NCBI GenBank assembly: GCA_030512335.1
Contig: JAULSU010000004.1
Location: 4,340,001 to 4,404,000 of the forward strand
Source: Immersiella caudata
Taxonomy: Eukaryota; Ascomycota; Sordariomycetes; Sordariales; Lasiosphaeriaceae
Reading direction: 5' to 3'
Length of the DNA stretch: 64,000 bases
Positions 33,522-44,676 of this stretch are shown one piece after another. The position numbers and the translations under genes are program-made. Under the pieces are notes generated by a model. That model saw only the letters and a program-made list of their open reading frames with translations, searched no databases and was not told the DNA's origin. Positions within the stretch are counted from its first letter, which is position 1, and every line of letters starts with the position of its first letter.

Positions 33522-33908
33522 TCAAGGATTCTTCTTAATACGCGAGCACTTCCAACTCTCAATAACAGGATCCTTCCCCCCCTTGCGCTCTTCCGACGCC
33601 CTAAACGGATTCACCGGCCCAATCGTAAGCGCGGATCCGCGGCAGTTGTTCTCAAAGTACAGCGTGCAGGTGAAGCCGTCGATGGGGTTGGCCTGGGTGA
33701 AGCCCTTGACGAAGGAGGGGAAGTTTTGGCAGTCCCCTGGTGTGCCGCGGCCAATGAAGTTGACGTTGTTGCCGGATGAGCTGATGCCGGGGATGCCGAA
33801 GAGGTAGAGCATTTCGACGTCGCGCTCTTGACGCTGGCGGGTGTCGAGGGTGGGCACGGCGGTGGCTGCGCCCAGGAGGACGGGCAGGATAATGGCGGGG
33901 AGATGCAT
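33522..33908 (-). CDS. Small secreted cysteine-containing protein
   Basis: Single exon, 128 residues. A clear signal peptide (MHLPAIILPVLLGAATA) is followed by a short Arg-rich stretch (DTRQRQERD) that may be a propeptide, and then a mature region with four cysteines (DCQNF, FTCTLYF, NNCRG, SWKC) suited to two disulphide bonds. Short alternating beta-type segments suggest a compact crystallin-like or similar fold, but I cannot name a family. A TATAAGT element on the minus strand (about 34021-34027) lies ~115 nt upstream. Small secreted cysteine proteins are typical effector or cell-wall-associated candidates in plant-associated fungi; role unknown. Confidence 0.7.
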   Translation of the reverse strand: MHLPAIILPVLLGAATAVPTLDTRQRQERDVEMLYLFGIPGISSSGNNVNFIGRGTPGDCQNFPSFVKGFTQANPIDGFTCTLYFENNCRGSALTIGPVNPFRASEERKGGKDPVIESWKCSRIKKNP

Positions 33909-34784
33909 TTTTGTCTTGGTTTCTTTGTTTGAGATTGAAAAGGGGAAGAGTTTTGATGGTCGTCTATCAGGCTGAAAAAAGAACGCTCTGAACCCGAGTT
34001 TAGAGGAAATTCTCAGCTGTACTTATACCCATTGGTGGCAAGACTCCTCGTACAGAAATAGGTGCCGAGTTATCCTCCCTGCCGACAGAGAGAAAGAGAG
34101 AGAGGGAACATCATCTCATCAATATCGAGCTAGGCGCAGCTCACCTCAGGCCTCGCTCTCGATTTGTTCAAGACCGAAACGCAGGGACCGTCGAGATGAA
34201 AGGAAGAGGGGTTTTGGAAGGGTCAGTCTCTTGGCGACCAGGTAAATCTTGACCGACTTACTGCAACGTTAAATTGTTCCCTGCGAACTTTACACTATAT
34301 CGTTAGTATCTCGTGCCCCTTCTCATCTGCTTACCTCGTGCGACCGGGTCGGCGGCCGGCTCAGGGCTTGCTGCGGAACGGCCGGAGAGAAGAATTCCCG
34401 ATGCAGAGTCGAACGCCGTCAGACGTTCGCTTAGGCGTCTTGGAAATCTAATATACATTTTGGCTGGTGTAGCCCTGTGTATTTTCAGCATGGCAATTCC
34501 CGGAACCGTAATCGTGGGCTCCTTACCCAATCAGGACACAAATGAAACCCTCTATCAAGCGACGCCTCCTACCCGGTAAGGTGGGTGTGCGGCGCGGAGT
34601 GTCGCAGCGAATCATCGGCGGCCGCCAGGCGTATCATCTCTCCGGGTACGTCAACGCAATTTATATCGATATAAAACTCGCAACGTGCAGTTGGCAGACT
34701 GATGGAATAAGCCCGCTGTGCGAACCCCAGATTTGTCGTCTCGTATCGTCGTAACGTGTCTGTCTCCACCTCGTTTTACAACCT
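33909..34784. other. Intergenic region
   Basis: Upstream of the small secreted protein gene. A plus frame at 34313-34579 contains one hydrophobic stretch (LIYILAGVALCIFSMAIPG) but no other support. A CT/AG-rich run lies at 34085-34110. Confidence 0.4.
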
Positions 34785-36095
34785 TCAAAAACCACTGCTA
34801 CCATCATCACCACTCTCGGCGTCTTCTTCGGCGTCTTCCTCGGCTCTTGCGGCGCCTGATCTGTCCTGCTCGCCGTGTAGCTGCTTCCTCAATCCGGTGA
34901 TCGCCAAAGATAGTCCTATCTTTGTCTGCGGAGATGTTGCTTGCTCCGCCTGCAGTTCCATCTCTCGAATCCTTCCCGCCAGTTCCTTGATTCTATCCGC
35001 ATCGACATCATCCTCTTTCTCATCCGCATCTTTCGCGTCTTCCTCCTCCCACACCAATCCCTCTCCAAAAGCCGACGCAAACCGCTCCGCCATGCCTCTG
35101 TCGTTCACCCCAAACACTACCTCCTCTATGCCATCCCACTCTCTCACCCCTTTCACATCCCCTTCCACCTCTCCCTTCGTCGCCTCTTTCCCATACCCTT
35201 CCCCCTTCCCCCTCTTCCCCCTCTTCCCCCTCTTCCCCTTATGCCCTTGCCCCTGAGAACCTCCCCCCTTCCCCTCAAGCAAAATCCCCTTCCACCCCTC
35301 TGCAACCTCCCTCACCGGATTCCCATAAGCCCCACACCCCCAAGCCCCCAGAACAATCCTCTTCACCCCCTTCCTCTGACACACTTCCATCACCAACCTC
35401 ATCTTCGCCCTCATCACCTGCCTATCCCTCCCACTCACATACAGCCCCCCTTCCCTCTCCCAGTCAACCTCCGGTCCCCTCAGCGCCGCGCAACTAACCA
35501 CATCCACAAACCACCTCTCCCCCTTCTTCAAGTCCTCGCCATCTTCATCTCTAAAGACGAGGACATCGGTTGTGTAGACGCAGCTTAGCTCTGGGAGGCG
35601 ATAGAATTCATCGCGTAGCGAAGGGAGGAGGGTGGTCCGCATGCAGAGGGATTCTTCTTGGGAGGTGGCTCCGGAGAGGAAACCGCCGCCGGGGGAGAGA
35701 GGGGAGGCCATGTTTAGAATGCATGTACGGGAGCGGCGGTTGGTGAGGTCAGATGGGAGGGAAGTAGAGTTAGGGGTGGTTGGGGAAGGTGGGTTGTTGG
35801 GGGTGGTGGTGTGGGGCGCGTAGTGGGATAGGAGGGAGTGCGCTGCTGTGAGGGTGTCGCAGATGCGGAGGGCGATGCGGATAGGGGTGTTGCTGGGGTT
35901 GGTTTTGGAAGGGGGTGGAGAGGGGAGGTTGTCGGGGGTGATGAGCTCGGAGGCGGCGATGCCATCGCGGGCGCGCGGGTGGGTAGAGAGCAGGGAGGGG
36001 ATGACTTTGTTGATTGTGTTTTTGGCCTGTTTAGCGCGTTGGTCTTTGCGCGTTGCTGCGGGGGCGAGACCCCGTGAGGGTTGAGTGCGTCCCAT
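34785..36095 (-). CDS. Microbial-type poly(ADP-ribose) glycohydrolase-like protein
   Basis: Single exon, 436 residues. The N-terminus MGRTQPS... is basic, followed by a helical region. The PARG signature is present: SPLSPGGGFLSGATSQEE (about residues 135-152), in which the GGG loop and the Gln-Glu-Glu of QEE are the catalytic elements of PARG-type macro-fold enzymes; CMRTTL and VYTTDVLVFRDEDG follow as in the TIGR02452/DUF2263 group. The second half has RIVLGAWGCGAYGNP, the phosphate-binding loop of the macro fold. A low-complexity Lys/Gly insertion (KRGKRGKRGK) and an acidic Glu/Asp C-terminal region with a coiled-coil-like segment are additions. Predicted role: removal of ADP-ribose from proteins or of free ADP-ribose polymers; location unknown, no signal peptide. 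Confidence 0.85.
   Translation of the reverse strand: MGRTQPSRGLAPAATRKDQRAKQAKNTINKVIPSLLSTHPRARDGIAASELITPDNLPSPPPSKTNPSNTPIRIALRICDTLTAAHSLLSHYAPHTTTPNNPPSPTTPNSTSLPSDLTNRRSRTCILNMASPLSPGGGFLSGATSQEESLCMRTTLLPSLRDEFYRLPELSCVYTTDVLVFRDEDGEDLKKGERWFVDVVSCAALRGPEVDWEREGGLYVSGRDRQVMRAKMRLVMEVCQRKGVKRIVLGAWGCGAYGNPVREVAEGWKGILLEGKGGGSQGQGHKGKRGKRGKRGKGEGYGKEATKGEVEGDVKGVREWDGIEEVVFGVNDRGMAERFASAFGEGLVWEEEDAKDADEKEDDVDADRIKELAGRIREMELQAEQATSPQTKIGLSLAITGLRKQLHGEQDRSGAARAEEDAEEDAESGDDGSSGF
35205..35240 (-). repeat. 9-bp tandem repeat within PARG-like gene
   Basis: CCCCTCTTC units on the plus strand repeat about four times and encode the KRG triplets of the Lys/Gly-rich insertion. Likely to vary in copy number. 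Confidence 0.7.
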
Positions 36096-36977
36096 GTTGA
36101 CAGGTGAGCGCGGTAAGTGAGATTTTGTTTTGATTGAGTCGGATACAAAGTCTTTGGTCGATACGGTGACGTATTGATGTTGCCTGGGATGATGCAGTTG
36201 AGAAGTGAAGAGTGGAGAAGTGAAGTTGCAATGAAAGAGTCACTAAAATGTGGGGAAGCCCCTGAGCGCTTTCCACTGGACGACACTCTCAGCCCGTGCT
36301 CTCTCGCTCGAGTTGGCGAGCTTCGTTGCATCGCACAGAATTGAGCGCAAAACCACTTTGACGGCGCTGCCTCAACTCCCTTCATCCTAACAATTTCTGG
36401 GCTCGTGCCAGGCTGGATGCTGCCCACAAAGATTTTATGGCGAGTGTCCCCCGCGAAGTTACCGCTCGTCGGGCTGCTCTCCGTTAAGAGGTTGCGTTCG
36501 CTACGAAGGCGGCTGCCATATCCGCTCTTTCGCTGTATAGCAACTTTCCATGCGTACACCCCCCCCCCTCCAGCATTTGGCCGACATCAATTGATACCAA
36601 GAGAGAGAAAATGATGGAAGCTAATGGAGGATGTGGTCTCGCACAACGGGCGGGATTCAGAATGATTGCTGAGAGGAGAACAAGAGAGGGTAGGTAGATA
36701 TTAACATTGAATTATTACGATAATTCATAGCTGACTTCACTGGGAAAAACTCATTGTAACTCGTGTCCTCTGGGACGTTTCCTATTTTAACAACATAGCC
36801 AATGCCCAACTTGAAAGCAAACTATTACTGCCTACCTACCTACCTACCTACCTACCTACCTACCTACCTAGGCAAGAGACGACGATCTCAGGAGAGAGGA
36901 TCGGAGTTTAAAACATCACTCCTTCGAATAGAGAAAGATCCCGAAGGGCTCGATGCACGATTTCAGATTTCATACGA
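36096..36977. other. Intergenic region with microsatellite
   Basis: Upstream of the PARG-like gene and before a pseudogene. Apart from a C-run at about 36561-36573 and the CTAC microsatellite it holds nothing I can support. Confidence 0.45.
36832..36869 (+). repeat. CTAC tetranucleotide microsatellite
   Basis: About nine uninterrupted CTAC units. The frame through it gives a Tyr-Leu-Pro-Thr repeat that is an artefact. Confidence 0.95.
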
Positions 36978-37896
36978 TTGGGCAAACCAGCAATGCATAC
37001 GGCAGAGAATGGTCTTTGCTGGCTTTCCATGTTCAGGAATCCTGCCGTCGTTTCCGGATTCCCCATTCTCTGTCGTCCTCATGAAGTTGAAGGGCTTGAG
37101 ATGACACCTAGCATCATGGCAGCCTTGTTGAAGTCGATACGGGTTGTTGACTTCCGTGGGGCAACATTTATCAAGAGCTTTCCTTCCATGCTAGCAGCCA
37201 CAAGCGTGGTAAGCGGTATGGTTCTATGGCACCACTTCTTCGACCCGGAGGGCGGATACATGGCCTGTTCTGGCCCACGAGTCCTCCTGCCATCGCCAAA
37301 AACCACTGTTGGCATTGGCTCAATCCAAGAGAGTCAGCATGTTGTCGGTTGGTGTGAATCCGTCAAGAATTCCGTTGGTACGTCAATGGTTGCCTTGCCG
37401 TCCAGTTTTCCCATGTCGCTAACAGCTATTCGAGGCGCACCGGGCGCAAATTACAACATCAGGGTGGTTTGCACTTGAACGGACTCACCCCAAGTGTGCG
37501 TTCCAGAATGGATCCGTCTCGGGCGGCAAATACCTTTCGGTTGGCACATGAATCGCACTGGGTCTGAGGTCGAAGCCGAAGCACATCAAGTTGGACGATG
37601 ACGATTACATCGGCATGCTCCGGGTCGTTCGAGATCGGCAGTTTGTCATGTATGATGTTGAAAGCACACGCGCCTGGCTGACCGGGGGAGCTTCTGTTGT
37701 TTTTGCACATCTTCCGGGCAGGTGTGAGACACGACAAAAAGACGATGAAGATGATGAGGGGGAGGATATGGATATCTATGAGCCCGAGGTTTTTGTGAGC
37801 CCAGTTGAAGATAAAAAAGGAAAGAGGAAGGCGAGATTGTCGGTATCATCTTTAGAGGAGGGCAGGTACCAGGCGAGAAACACTCGGCGAGCATGA
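36978..37896 (+). pseudogene. Decayed member of a widespread fungal hypothetical family
   Basis: The translation follows, in order, segments common to a large ascomycete family of unknown function: GLCWLSMFRNPAVVSGFPI, IMAALLKSIRVVDFRGATF with SMLAATSVV and VLWHHFF, GAPGANYNI, CAFQNGSVSGGKYLSVG, and QFVMYDVESTRAWLTGGAS. An intron (37378-37434; GTACGT donor, GCTAAC branch) still joins in phase. Three defects break it: no start or N-terminal part is found upstream, one extra G within 37462-37464 shifts the frame in the middle of a conserved stretch, and a TGA at 37549-37551 interrupts the restored frame. The C-terminal ~50 residues are charged. I recall the family from many Sordariomycete genomes, often as multi-copy paralogues; the lesions could in principle be sequence errors. 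Confidence 0.7.
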
Positions 37897-38886
37897 TATG
37901 ATAAGGAGCAGCAGTATATCTAATGTCTTTTTACTAATCTAACTCTCACTAACTGACCCTACATCAAGCAAAACCAGTCAAAAGTCCATTCGCAAGAAGC
38001 TCATGTCTCGGTACCCCATTGTGTTCGTCTACGTCCGCCAAGTTCCTAGTGACAAGGAACAACCTGGAAGTCACACAACGCCATAACTCCCACCCCTCCC
38101 CATTCCATCCTTACGACACGCCCGTACCACAACCGCGCCTTGTTTCAACAGCGGACCAGCCCGAGGGCAACACCCTCGGCGCTCGGCAACACCCATTGTG
38201 TCATTATCATGTTACAGAGGTCTCATTCGTGGCACATCAAAGCCACACATGACGCACGGAAGTCCTACAACATCACCTAAAAAACCTGCCCGTAGATCCT
38301 GTTCACTGTCGATCTAAAGCTAGCGTTAACCACGGGTTCGCCTCCAAACTCAGATGATCCCTTCCAGGGAAGGTCGCTTCCAGAACCATCACCAATCAAA
38401 CCTCCACTGAGATCCCAACATCGAGGCTGTGGAGGCGCTCACATGTGAGCTGAGTACCGACTTGACATTGGATATCTTCCACTCGCCCCTAAAATAAAAA
38501 TCCCTTCCCATGATTCGATGACGTCTATCGGCGTTTCCGCTCTGTGGGGCCGGCTGACTGCAGAAACGGGGGGTCGCACATCGTCCTTAATTGGTCCATT
38601 GGCAAGACACTCCAATGCAGCGTTGCGCCGCGGCCGTTTCTCGTAGTGAGGCAACCCGCTGGGCGCTGGCAACCAGAGTTGCAATTATCCACCGGGAAAA
38701 GTTCAATGGCCGAACGGTAAAGCCGAGTGTCCAGGATCTTCATCCTTGATGATGTTGATTTACCGTGAAAGCCTTGAACAAATTGTGCTGACATGTTTCG
38801 TCTTGGACGCAATTAATAACATTATCGCTGTATGCCAAAATTAACAACGCAACGGGTATCTCCGCAGAAGCCAAAATGCGTGCATG
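37897..38886. other. Intergenic region
   Basis: Nearly 1 kb between the pseudogene and the 3' end of the membrane protein gene. No gene seen. A CRE-like TGACGTCT at about 38518 is not close to a start codon. Confidence 0.45.
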
Positions 38887-41544
38887 CTATCGTCTCCCTT
38901 TGAATCTGGCCACCATCCCGTTTAGCGGGCTCTTCAGCGAGCGCGTCGCTAGGGAACAGGCCGAGCCTGTTGTCCTGGCTTCAAGCACCTCTACTGGTGC
39001 GAAGCCGTACATGACCTTGGGCTGCAGGGGGTCGTCTGTCTGATCCTCCACAACCATCCCATATCCCATCTGGGCGTCGCGAATCTCCGGCGGCACCTCG
39101 CCCCACTGTGACTTCGTCCATGGTAGCTCCTGGAGACATGGCGCTCGCGTGGCGGCGATAATGCTGGACACTCGGATGTCGCGGACGTGATGGTTGTTCT
39201 CGACTACAGCCAATGCCCCGAAGAAGACTCCCGCAACCGCCGTGACAACAGCGAATGAGTACACGAGCCACAGGTCGCGGGCATTGTAGATGTAGGCACC
39301 GCTAGTCCTCGTTTTCGTGCACGGGTGCAGCAGTCGGGGGTCGTTAGATGTACTGGAATTTGCTCGACCTGCTCGCTCGTTCGGGCTCGCGGCCCATGTA
39401 AGGACGAGAAACTGAGGGTTTCCAAAAAGTGAAAACACAATATTCTCGTAAAACTCCTGTATCCGCTTCTGAAAGTTTGGAACCACCAAGTAGTTCGTTT
39501 TGTTGATGAGGTGCGTCTTGAGTGCTTCGGTGTTTGCGATGGCTCCCGGATTAAACAATATGCTGCCGTTGATGAAGTAACGCAGCTGAGTGCCAAGTGC
39601 ATGATAGGCCGCTGTGACGCGGTAGTTCTCGACATCCAAGGGCATGACATCTGTTGACAGGCGTTAGTGAGGCAATGTCAAGCGAGAGGGTCAAAACGTA
39701 CAGTTTTTCTCGGGGATAGCGGTGATATTGTCCTTGGTTCCATCGTTGGCGTCCACCCCTGGCTGAAACGTTGTGTTTACAACGGGGCGAAGATATGTCC
39801 TGTTGAGGACCTTGATGACCTGGTCCGAGAGCGTGTGGTTGAACTGGACCTTGTACTGGGTGTAGTAATGCTCGCAGCGGAAGATGGTCGGGACGAAGCC
39901 TGAGAGCCACCGATCGTCGCCTTTCTTGGGCATTGGCTGGCTTGGGTCAGACAGATCAGAGTGGCCCACCCAAAGCACAGGTTCGGATCTAAAAGCCCCA
40001 ATATTCTTCGGCCATTTGTCTGGCTCCGTCTGGTTCAAATTGATGGGCGAGCCACCGCCACGGGCCTCAATCTGGACAGAGGAATAGTCTCCAAGAGTTG
40101 CGTGCGCAACGTAGCCGTGCTTTCCATCGGGAAGCAGATCTTTTGTGTTGAACGGGGATCCCAGGTCTGCCAGCTTTGCTGTGTTATCGTCGCGGCCCCT
40201 CGCAATTTGCTCACACTTGTAGCCAGGTGCCGTAAACTCGATGACATAGCTGCAGTTCCAGCCGGCGCCGCAGACCTCAATGGAAACATCGTCTCTCTTG
40301 ACCGCTTTGTTTGAATACGCGCTCAAGGTTGCGTAGAGATTCGTCTGGAGACTGGTCCCAGTCCAATAGTCGAAAAACGTCTCGTTGAACGGGGTGCGGA
40401 CTTCGGAGCTGGCTTCCAGGCTGCTGTTCCAGAATGACAGCGAAATGAGGGGCAAGTTGTTGATTCGGACGGCGTCTCTCCAATTCTTGGTTTTCTCGGA
40501 TTCAAAATTGAGCGTTCGGACCGCGTTGCATTGAGTGTCAATGGTCTCGGTCAGGGGACCAACAGTGAGAGTTGCTGGCGTGAGAATGACAGTGAGGGGA
40601 TATAACCTGCAGAACGTTAGCATGCTGGAGAGGTCGGACAGAGGTTAGAGGAGAACTCGCCACACCAACGCAGCCAAAGCCATTGCAACCCTCGCTTTCT
40701 TCATCAGCTCCCAACTTGCCAGCGCAGTCAGATCGTCCACAGCCGCAAAGAGGTTGTCGATTCCACGCAACCTCATATTCTTCCTCTTCACAGTCGCCCA
40801 AATTTGCTGGCGGTAGGCAAAAATGACGGCTGACACCAATGACGATTTGCTCAGGTACGCAAGCAAGGTGCCAAACCGCATCATCTTCAGTTGGTCCTCA
40901 GCGGGTGTCCCTGCAAGCCGGGAATAGAAGACGTGGTGTGAAATCGCAAAGATGATCCCCAGCAGCAACAACGCGTACATGGTCCACGAAGAGTTTGTCC
41001 AACCCTTGTGGAAGAAGAAGTCCCGTGCCCGGCGTCGGCGGGGTGGGCTTGGAGGGGAGCCCCCGCCATACGGAGAATACTCGGACTGAAGGGGATGCCT
41101 GATGCGACTGGGAGGGCTCCCTAATAGGTAATCGTGAGACTGGTAGGGTGTTCTAGGCGTTTCCAGCAGACTTGGGCTCTCTTGAGACAGGGGAAGCGTA
41201 TCCGAGGACAAGCCGCGACGATGGTTGGCGCGTTGTGAAGAAATGCCAAGCCCGACCGATGAGTATCCTGGCGGGCTTCCATACTCATCATTTAGCCCTT
41301 GGTTCATGGAAAGGGACGAGTTGAATGAAGAATTGAAAGACGAATTGGCGGAAGACTGGCCCGAGGGCAGCTGGGGCGGCGGAGGTGGTGTTATTATCGG
41401 ACTCCAGCTCTCAGTCGCATTCTGTGAGAACGGCGATTGCTGGCTCTGTTCAACGCGCTGAGCGTATGAGAAATGCGCGGCCTGCTGTGGCTGTTGAGGC
41501 AGCTGGGTTGACGGATCTGGCGATCCACCGGAAGGACGATACAT
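38887..41544 (-). CDS. Large integral membrane protein (family often labelled formylmethionine deformylase-like)
   Basis: Three exons: 41544-40664, 40606-39702, 39650-38887; introns of 57 and 51 nt with GCTAAC/CTAAC branches, in phase; 849 residues. The N-terminal ~190 residues are Ser/Pro/Gln-rich with an NSSFNSSFNSS repeat, ending in a basic RRRRARDFFFHKGW. Membrane segments follow: WTMYALLLLGIIFAISHHVF, a second near AYLSKSSLVSAVIFAY, and a third that crosses intron 1 (MALAALV/LYPLTVIL). A ~500-residue extracytosolic-type domain with many NxT/S sites and conserved Cys (GWNCSYVIEF) precedes a last segment, LWLVYSFAVVTAVAGVFFGAL, and a cytosolic tail. The architecture is that of a fungal family whose database name 'formylmethionine deformylase-like' is not backed by any deformylase motif here. 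Function unknown. Confidence 0.8.
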
Positions 41545-43125
41545 CGTGGCGGACCGGGCTCCGGAGTCCGAGCTCTCGTGCCGATTCCAACAGTTGGACG
41601 ATCAGTGGCCGAAATGAGTGGTTATCTCTCTGCTGGGCGCGGCCAAGTGTCGCGGGCAGCTTCGGGCGATCCCCGGAGTCGGGTATTAGCGCATCCGGAC
41701 GAGTTTGGTGGTTGTTTGTGATGCCCAAAACCTGGCGCAGAGTTGACTGACAGCGGGAACGGAATGGTAGGGTAGGCTAATATTTTGCGGGGCACGGCAG
41801 AGTCGGGGTTGGGTGGCGTCTTGAATGAAAAAGAGATGTCAAAGTTGGCGAGAGGGGAGAGAAAAGTGGCGCCCCGAGGCCCGGTGGCGGACTGGCCAAG
41901 GTCGCACTGCAGAGAGCACGCCGCATGGAGGTGTTCGACAGATGTCGGTCCAGGCGTAAAGGACGGTGAGACGGAGGGGCGGGGGGAAAGTCCTCGGGAG
42001 GGTGTGGACGGGGCGGGCCAGGTCGAACAGGCAGGCTAGTTTCTCGCGTCGGCACTGGCGGGAGGTTGGCGTGGCTTTGCGGCCGGGCATGGGTTTATTG
42101 AAGTGGGGGCTTGGCATCAGACGTGCATTTCAGCCCTCTTGTCGTTGTTCCCGCGACCCGTGGCCAGCCAGCGTCCCGCTCTGATCGGTTCCAGCGGCAG
42201 GAGGACCATGCTGCATATCCTCGCGCGTGCCAGAGAGAATTGCAGGGTCGAGAAGCTGCGACGTAAAACGCCTGGGGAGATGGGGGAACGGACGCAAGCA
42301 ATACGTGCTGCAAGGATTGCGTGTTTCTGCTGCTGCGGCCACATCACCAACCTCGGGGCCGCTGTTCGCAGATATCGGGTAACCGCTGCGTACAGAATGT
42401 GACGAGCTGGTCGCATTGCGTCGCACATGGTCCCGAGTAGCTGGGCCAGAATTGGATGGTCGCTTGCGCGTCAGCCAGGGCGTCTCAAATTTTTTTCAAG
42501 ATGCCGGGGTCCGCGAGCCGCAAAAACTGCCCTGGTCGTCAGCGCGGCTGTCAATCCATCGCGCCTTCCTCCCGTGCACCCAGCAACCCGGGCTGTCAAA
42601 AAATGGCGGCGCACAGACCATGACAACCCCTATTCCGGCCACCCTCGACTAACGATTGGTTTCACAAGCTCAACCAGCTCGATCTTATCTCCATGTTGGG
42701 ACACCAGAAGCGCTCAAAGTCGATGCCCCCCGTGTTGTTAGCAACCAGGAGGTCGCATTGAACGCAGCAAACTTTATGTTACCGTTGCCGAAGAGGCCTG
42801 TGATTGAGGAGACATCTGATCACCGTCACTGCTCACCGCTCCTTCGGTTCTTGCCTGCCCCTACCCAGGTTTGAGCAACGAGCTTCCCCGATATCCCTTC
42901 TTCCCAGATACGGATATCCTTCGGGTAGAGGCACTCCACGCCCCCCAGCTTCAGAGCTGCCTCTGTTCGCCCCCACACTTGACTTTAGGGATGCCTGCCC
43001 AGTAAGACCGCTGCTCCGGCTTCCATTGATAAGCCTCTTTTTGACTCCCGAAGCCCACCCCCGGCGTTTGCAAGTCGGGGTCATTCTTAGCATCATATCA
43101 GAATCAATCAATGAACTCTAAGCGG
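41545..43125. other. Intergenic region
   Basis: 1.6 kb upstream of the membrane protein gene. Many short frames on both strands, none with protein features. Probably promoter and leader (first 300 nt) plus non-coding DNA. Confidence 0.4.
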
Positions 43126-44676
43126 CTAGACCGCAGGAGAGTCGAGGCATTCTCGAAATCCACATTCATCAAGGAAACCCCGCATCATCTCTGCTCTCTT
43201 CTGAAGATCGCCCAAGCGGTTATCCTCAGGCTCCAGCGCGTCACCGACATCTGCCATGGCTTCAAGCATACTGGTCGCCACCACGACCAGCTGTCTCGTC
43301 ACCGTCCAATTGCCTAGCCGTGCTCCGCAGCCAGCAGAGTCAAGGAGCAGAGCGACCCAGTCCAATTTCGGCTCCATGCGTAACTGACCATATTTTTTGC
43401 GCCAAGGACAGAGAATGATCCAAGCACCACTCCATGCCCTGTAGGTTTTGCAGCGACGATGTCTTGATGGCGGCAGTCCAGGGCATGCATCTTCCCATAA
43501 TGTCTACCGCACGCTGGAAATACGCGCGTGCTTCGTCGGATGCCGACGTTTCGTAGTGTCCCCGAAGGCTGCTCATAACGACTTGTTGGACAATGCGATG
43601 CATCACGATCTTGGTGACATTCCCCTGCGGATCTGGTCTACCGGAGACCAAGGACTTGGGCAAGAGTTCCCCGAGGGCGGACATGTTCCAGGGGCCCAGT
43701 GTTTTCCTGTTACGAATAAAAGGAGGGATGTCAGCGGTTTGTTCACGACACACATACATATCGTGGCCCAGCAGTAGTGTACTCACTTTTGTATATCACT
43801 GAGGAGTTGGCTGGATTCCGTGTCCCGATCAACACCGGCCTCGAAGGTAGAAGCGAATCCGTTGAGGAGCGTGTTCCTGTCCACTCCGTCGGGACTTAGG
43901 AACGCGAGCGTTTTCAACAGGGTGAGTGCGGTCATTGAAAGACCCGCCATGGCGATGGCAAACACAGAGCCCAATGATAGCTGATAACCAGTATCGTAAC
44001 TGGCGGCGCGGCTTTCGTCCAGGTCCGGTGCTTCTGGCTGTTCTTTGTACATGTGGATGAACTCTGACATCGAAAGCCTCGTCTCCATATAGGCAGTGGC
44101 TTGAGCGAGCGATAGGGGTGGCAATCGAGAATTGAGGCAATTTCCTTTGCAAGCTCATCTCGGTTGTGTTGGCCGTCGTCGCAGCTGCTGAGGATATAGT
44201 CCACCGCTTCACCTTTGGTGAACGTCGGTACAGCGATCCTATCCGCCCCTAGGACTGCGGAGCCTGTTGCACCTTATCGGGGTATTTATGGCGCGAGGGC
44301 TTCCCAGCCAATGTCAAAATTGTCACACACAAGCAACCAAGGGGATTCTGGGGGGAGATTAATGGTTAGAACCGCCATCTTCTCAGCGCTGGACTTGGTG
44401 GTTCTCACATGACGTTTCTAGCCAGTGTAGGACTTGACTGACACAAACCCTCGATTCAGTTGAAGTCGGCAGTTTTAGGTGATCATTCATCGACGAAAAC
44501 GACATGGCCTCTGCGTAGGCCTGGGCTCTCTGATATACCGAGGACAAACAAAGGTCTTCATCGGAAGTAAATCTGGCCATATTCTCGACCTCAACGCCGG
44601 TGGCTCGACGGCTGGCAAGACTGCGACGGCTGGTGCATATTGACATGCGCTCAAAATCTTCCTTGACTTGACGCAC
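43126..44676 (-). pseudogene. Decayed NB-ARC/NLR-like (STAND NTPase) gene
   Basis: Read on the minus strand the order is that of fungal NB-ARC proteins: CVSQVLHWLET then PWLLVCDNFD (Walker B region), FTKGEAVDYILSS, LPPLSLAQATAYM, YDTGYQLSLGSVFAIAMAG with LTLLKTLAFLSPDGVDR (winged-helix part), MHRIVQQVVM and a post-NB helical region to LDWVALLLDSAG. Two introns remain recognisable (44348-44408; and one between about 43711 and 43785 with GTGAGT donor). Lesions: the first intron now joins to give TAA; TAA at 44286-44288 and at least one more stop just after it; a one-base shift near 44128 between ILDC and LPPLSL; another near 43385. The P-loop region and the C-terminal repeats are missing. Such genes act in fungal non-self recognition and programmed cell death; this copy cannot make a full protein. 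Confidence 0.7.

Noticed and set aside
34313..34579. 88-codon frame with one hydrophobic segment
   Set aside because: No homology-like features, no leader, and it lies in the probable upstream region of the small secreted protein.
36802..37104. ORF with Tyr-Leu-Pro-Thr repeats
   Set aside because: Produced by translating the CTAC microsatellite.
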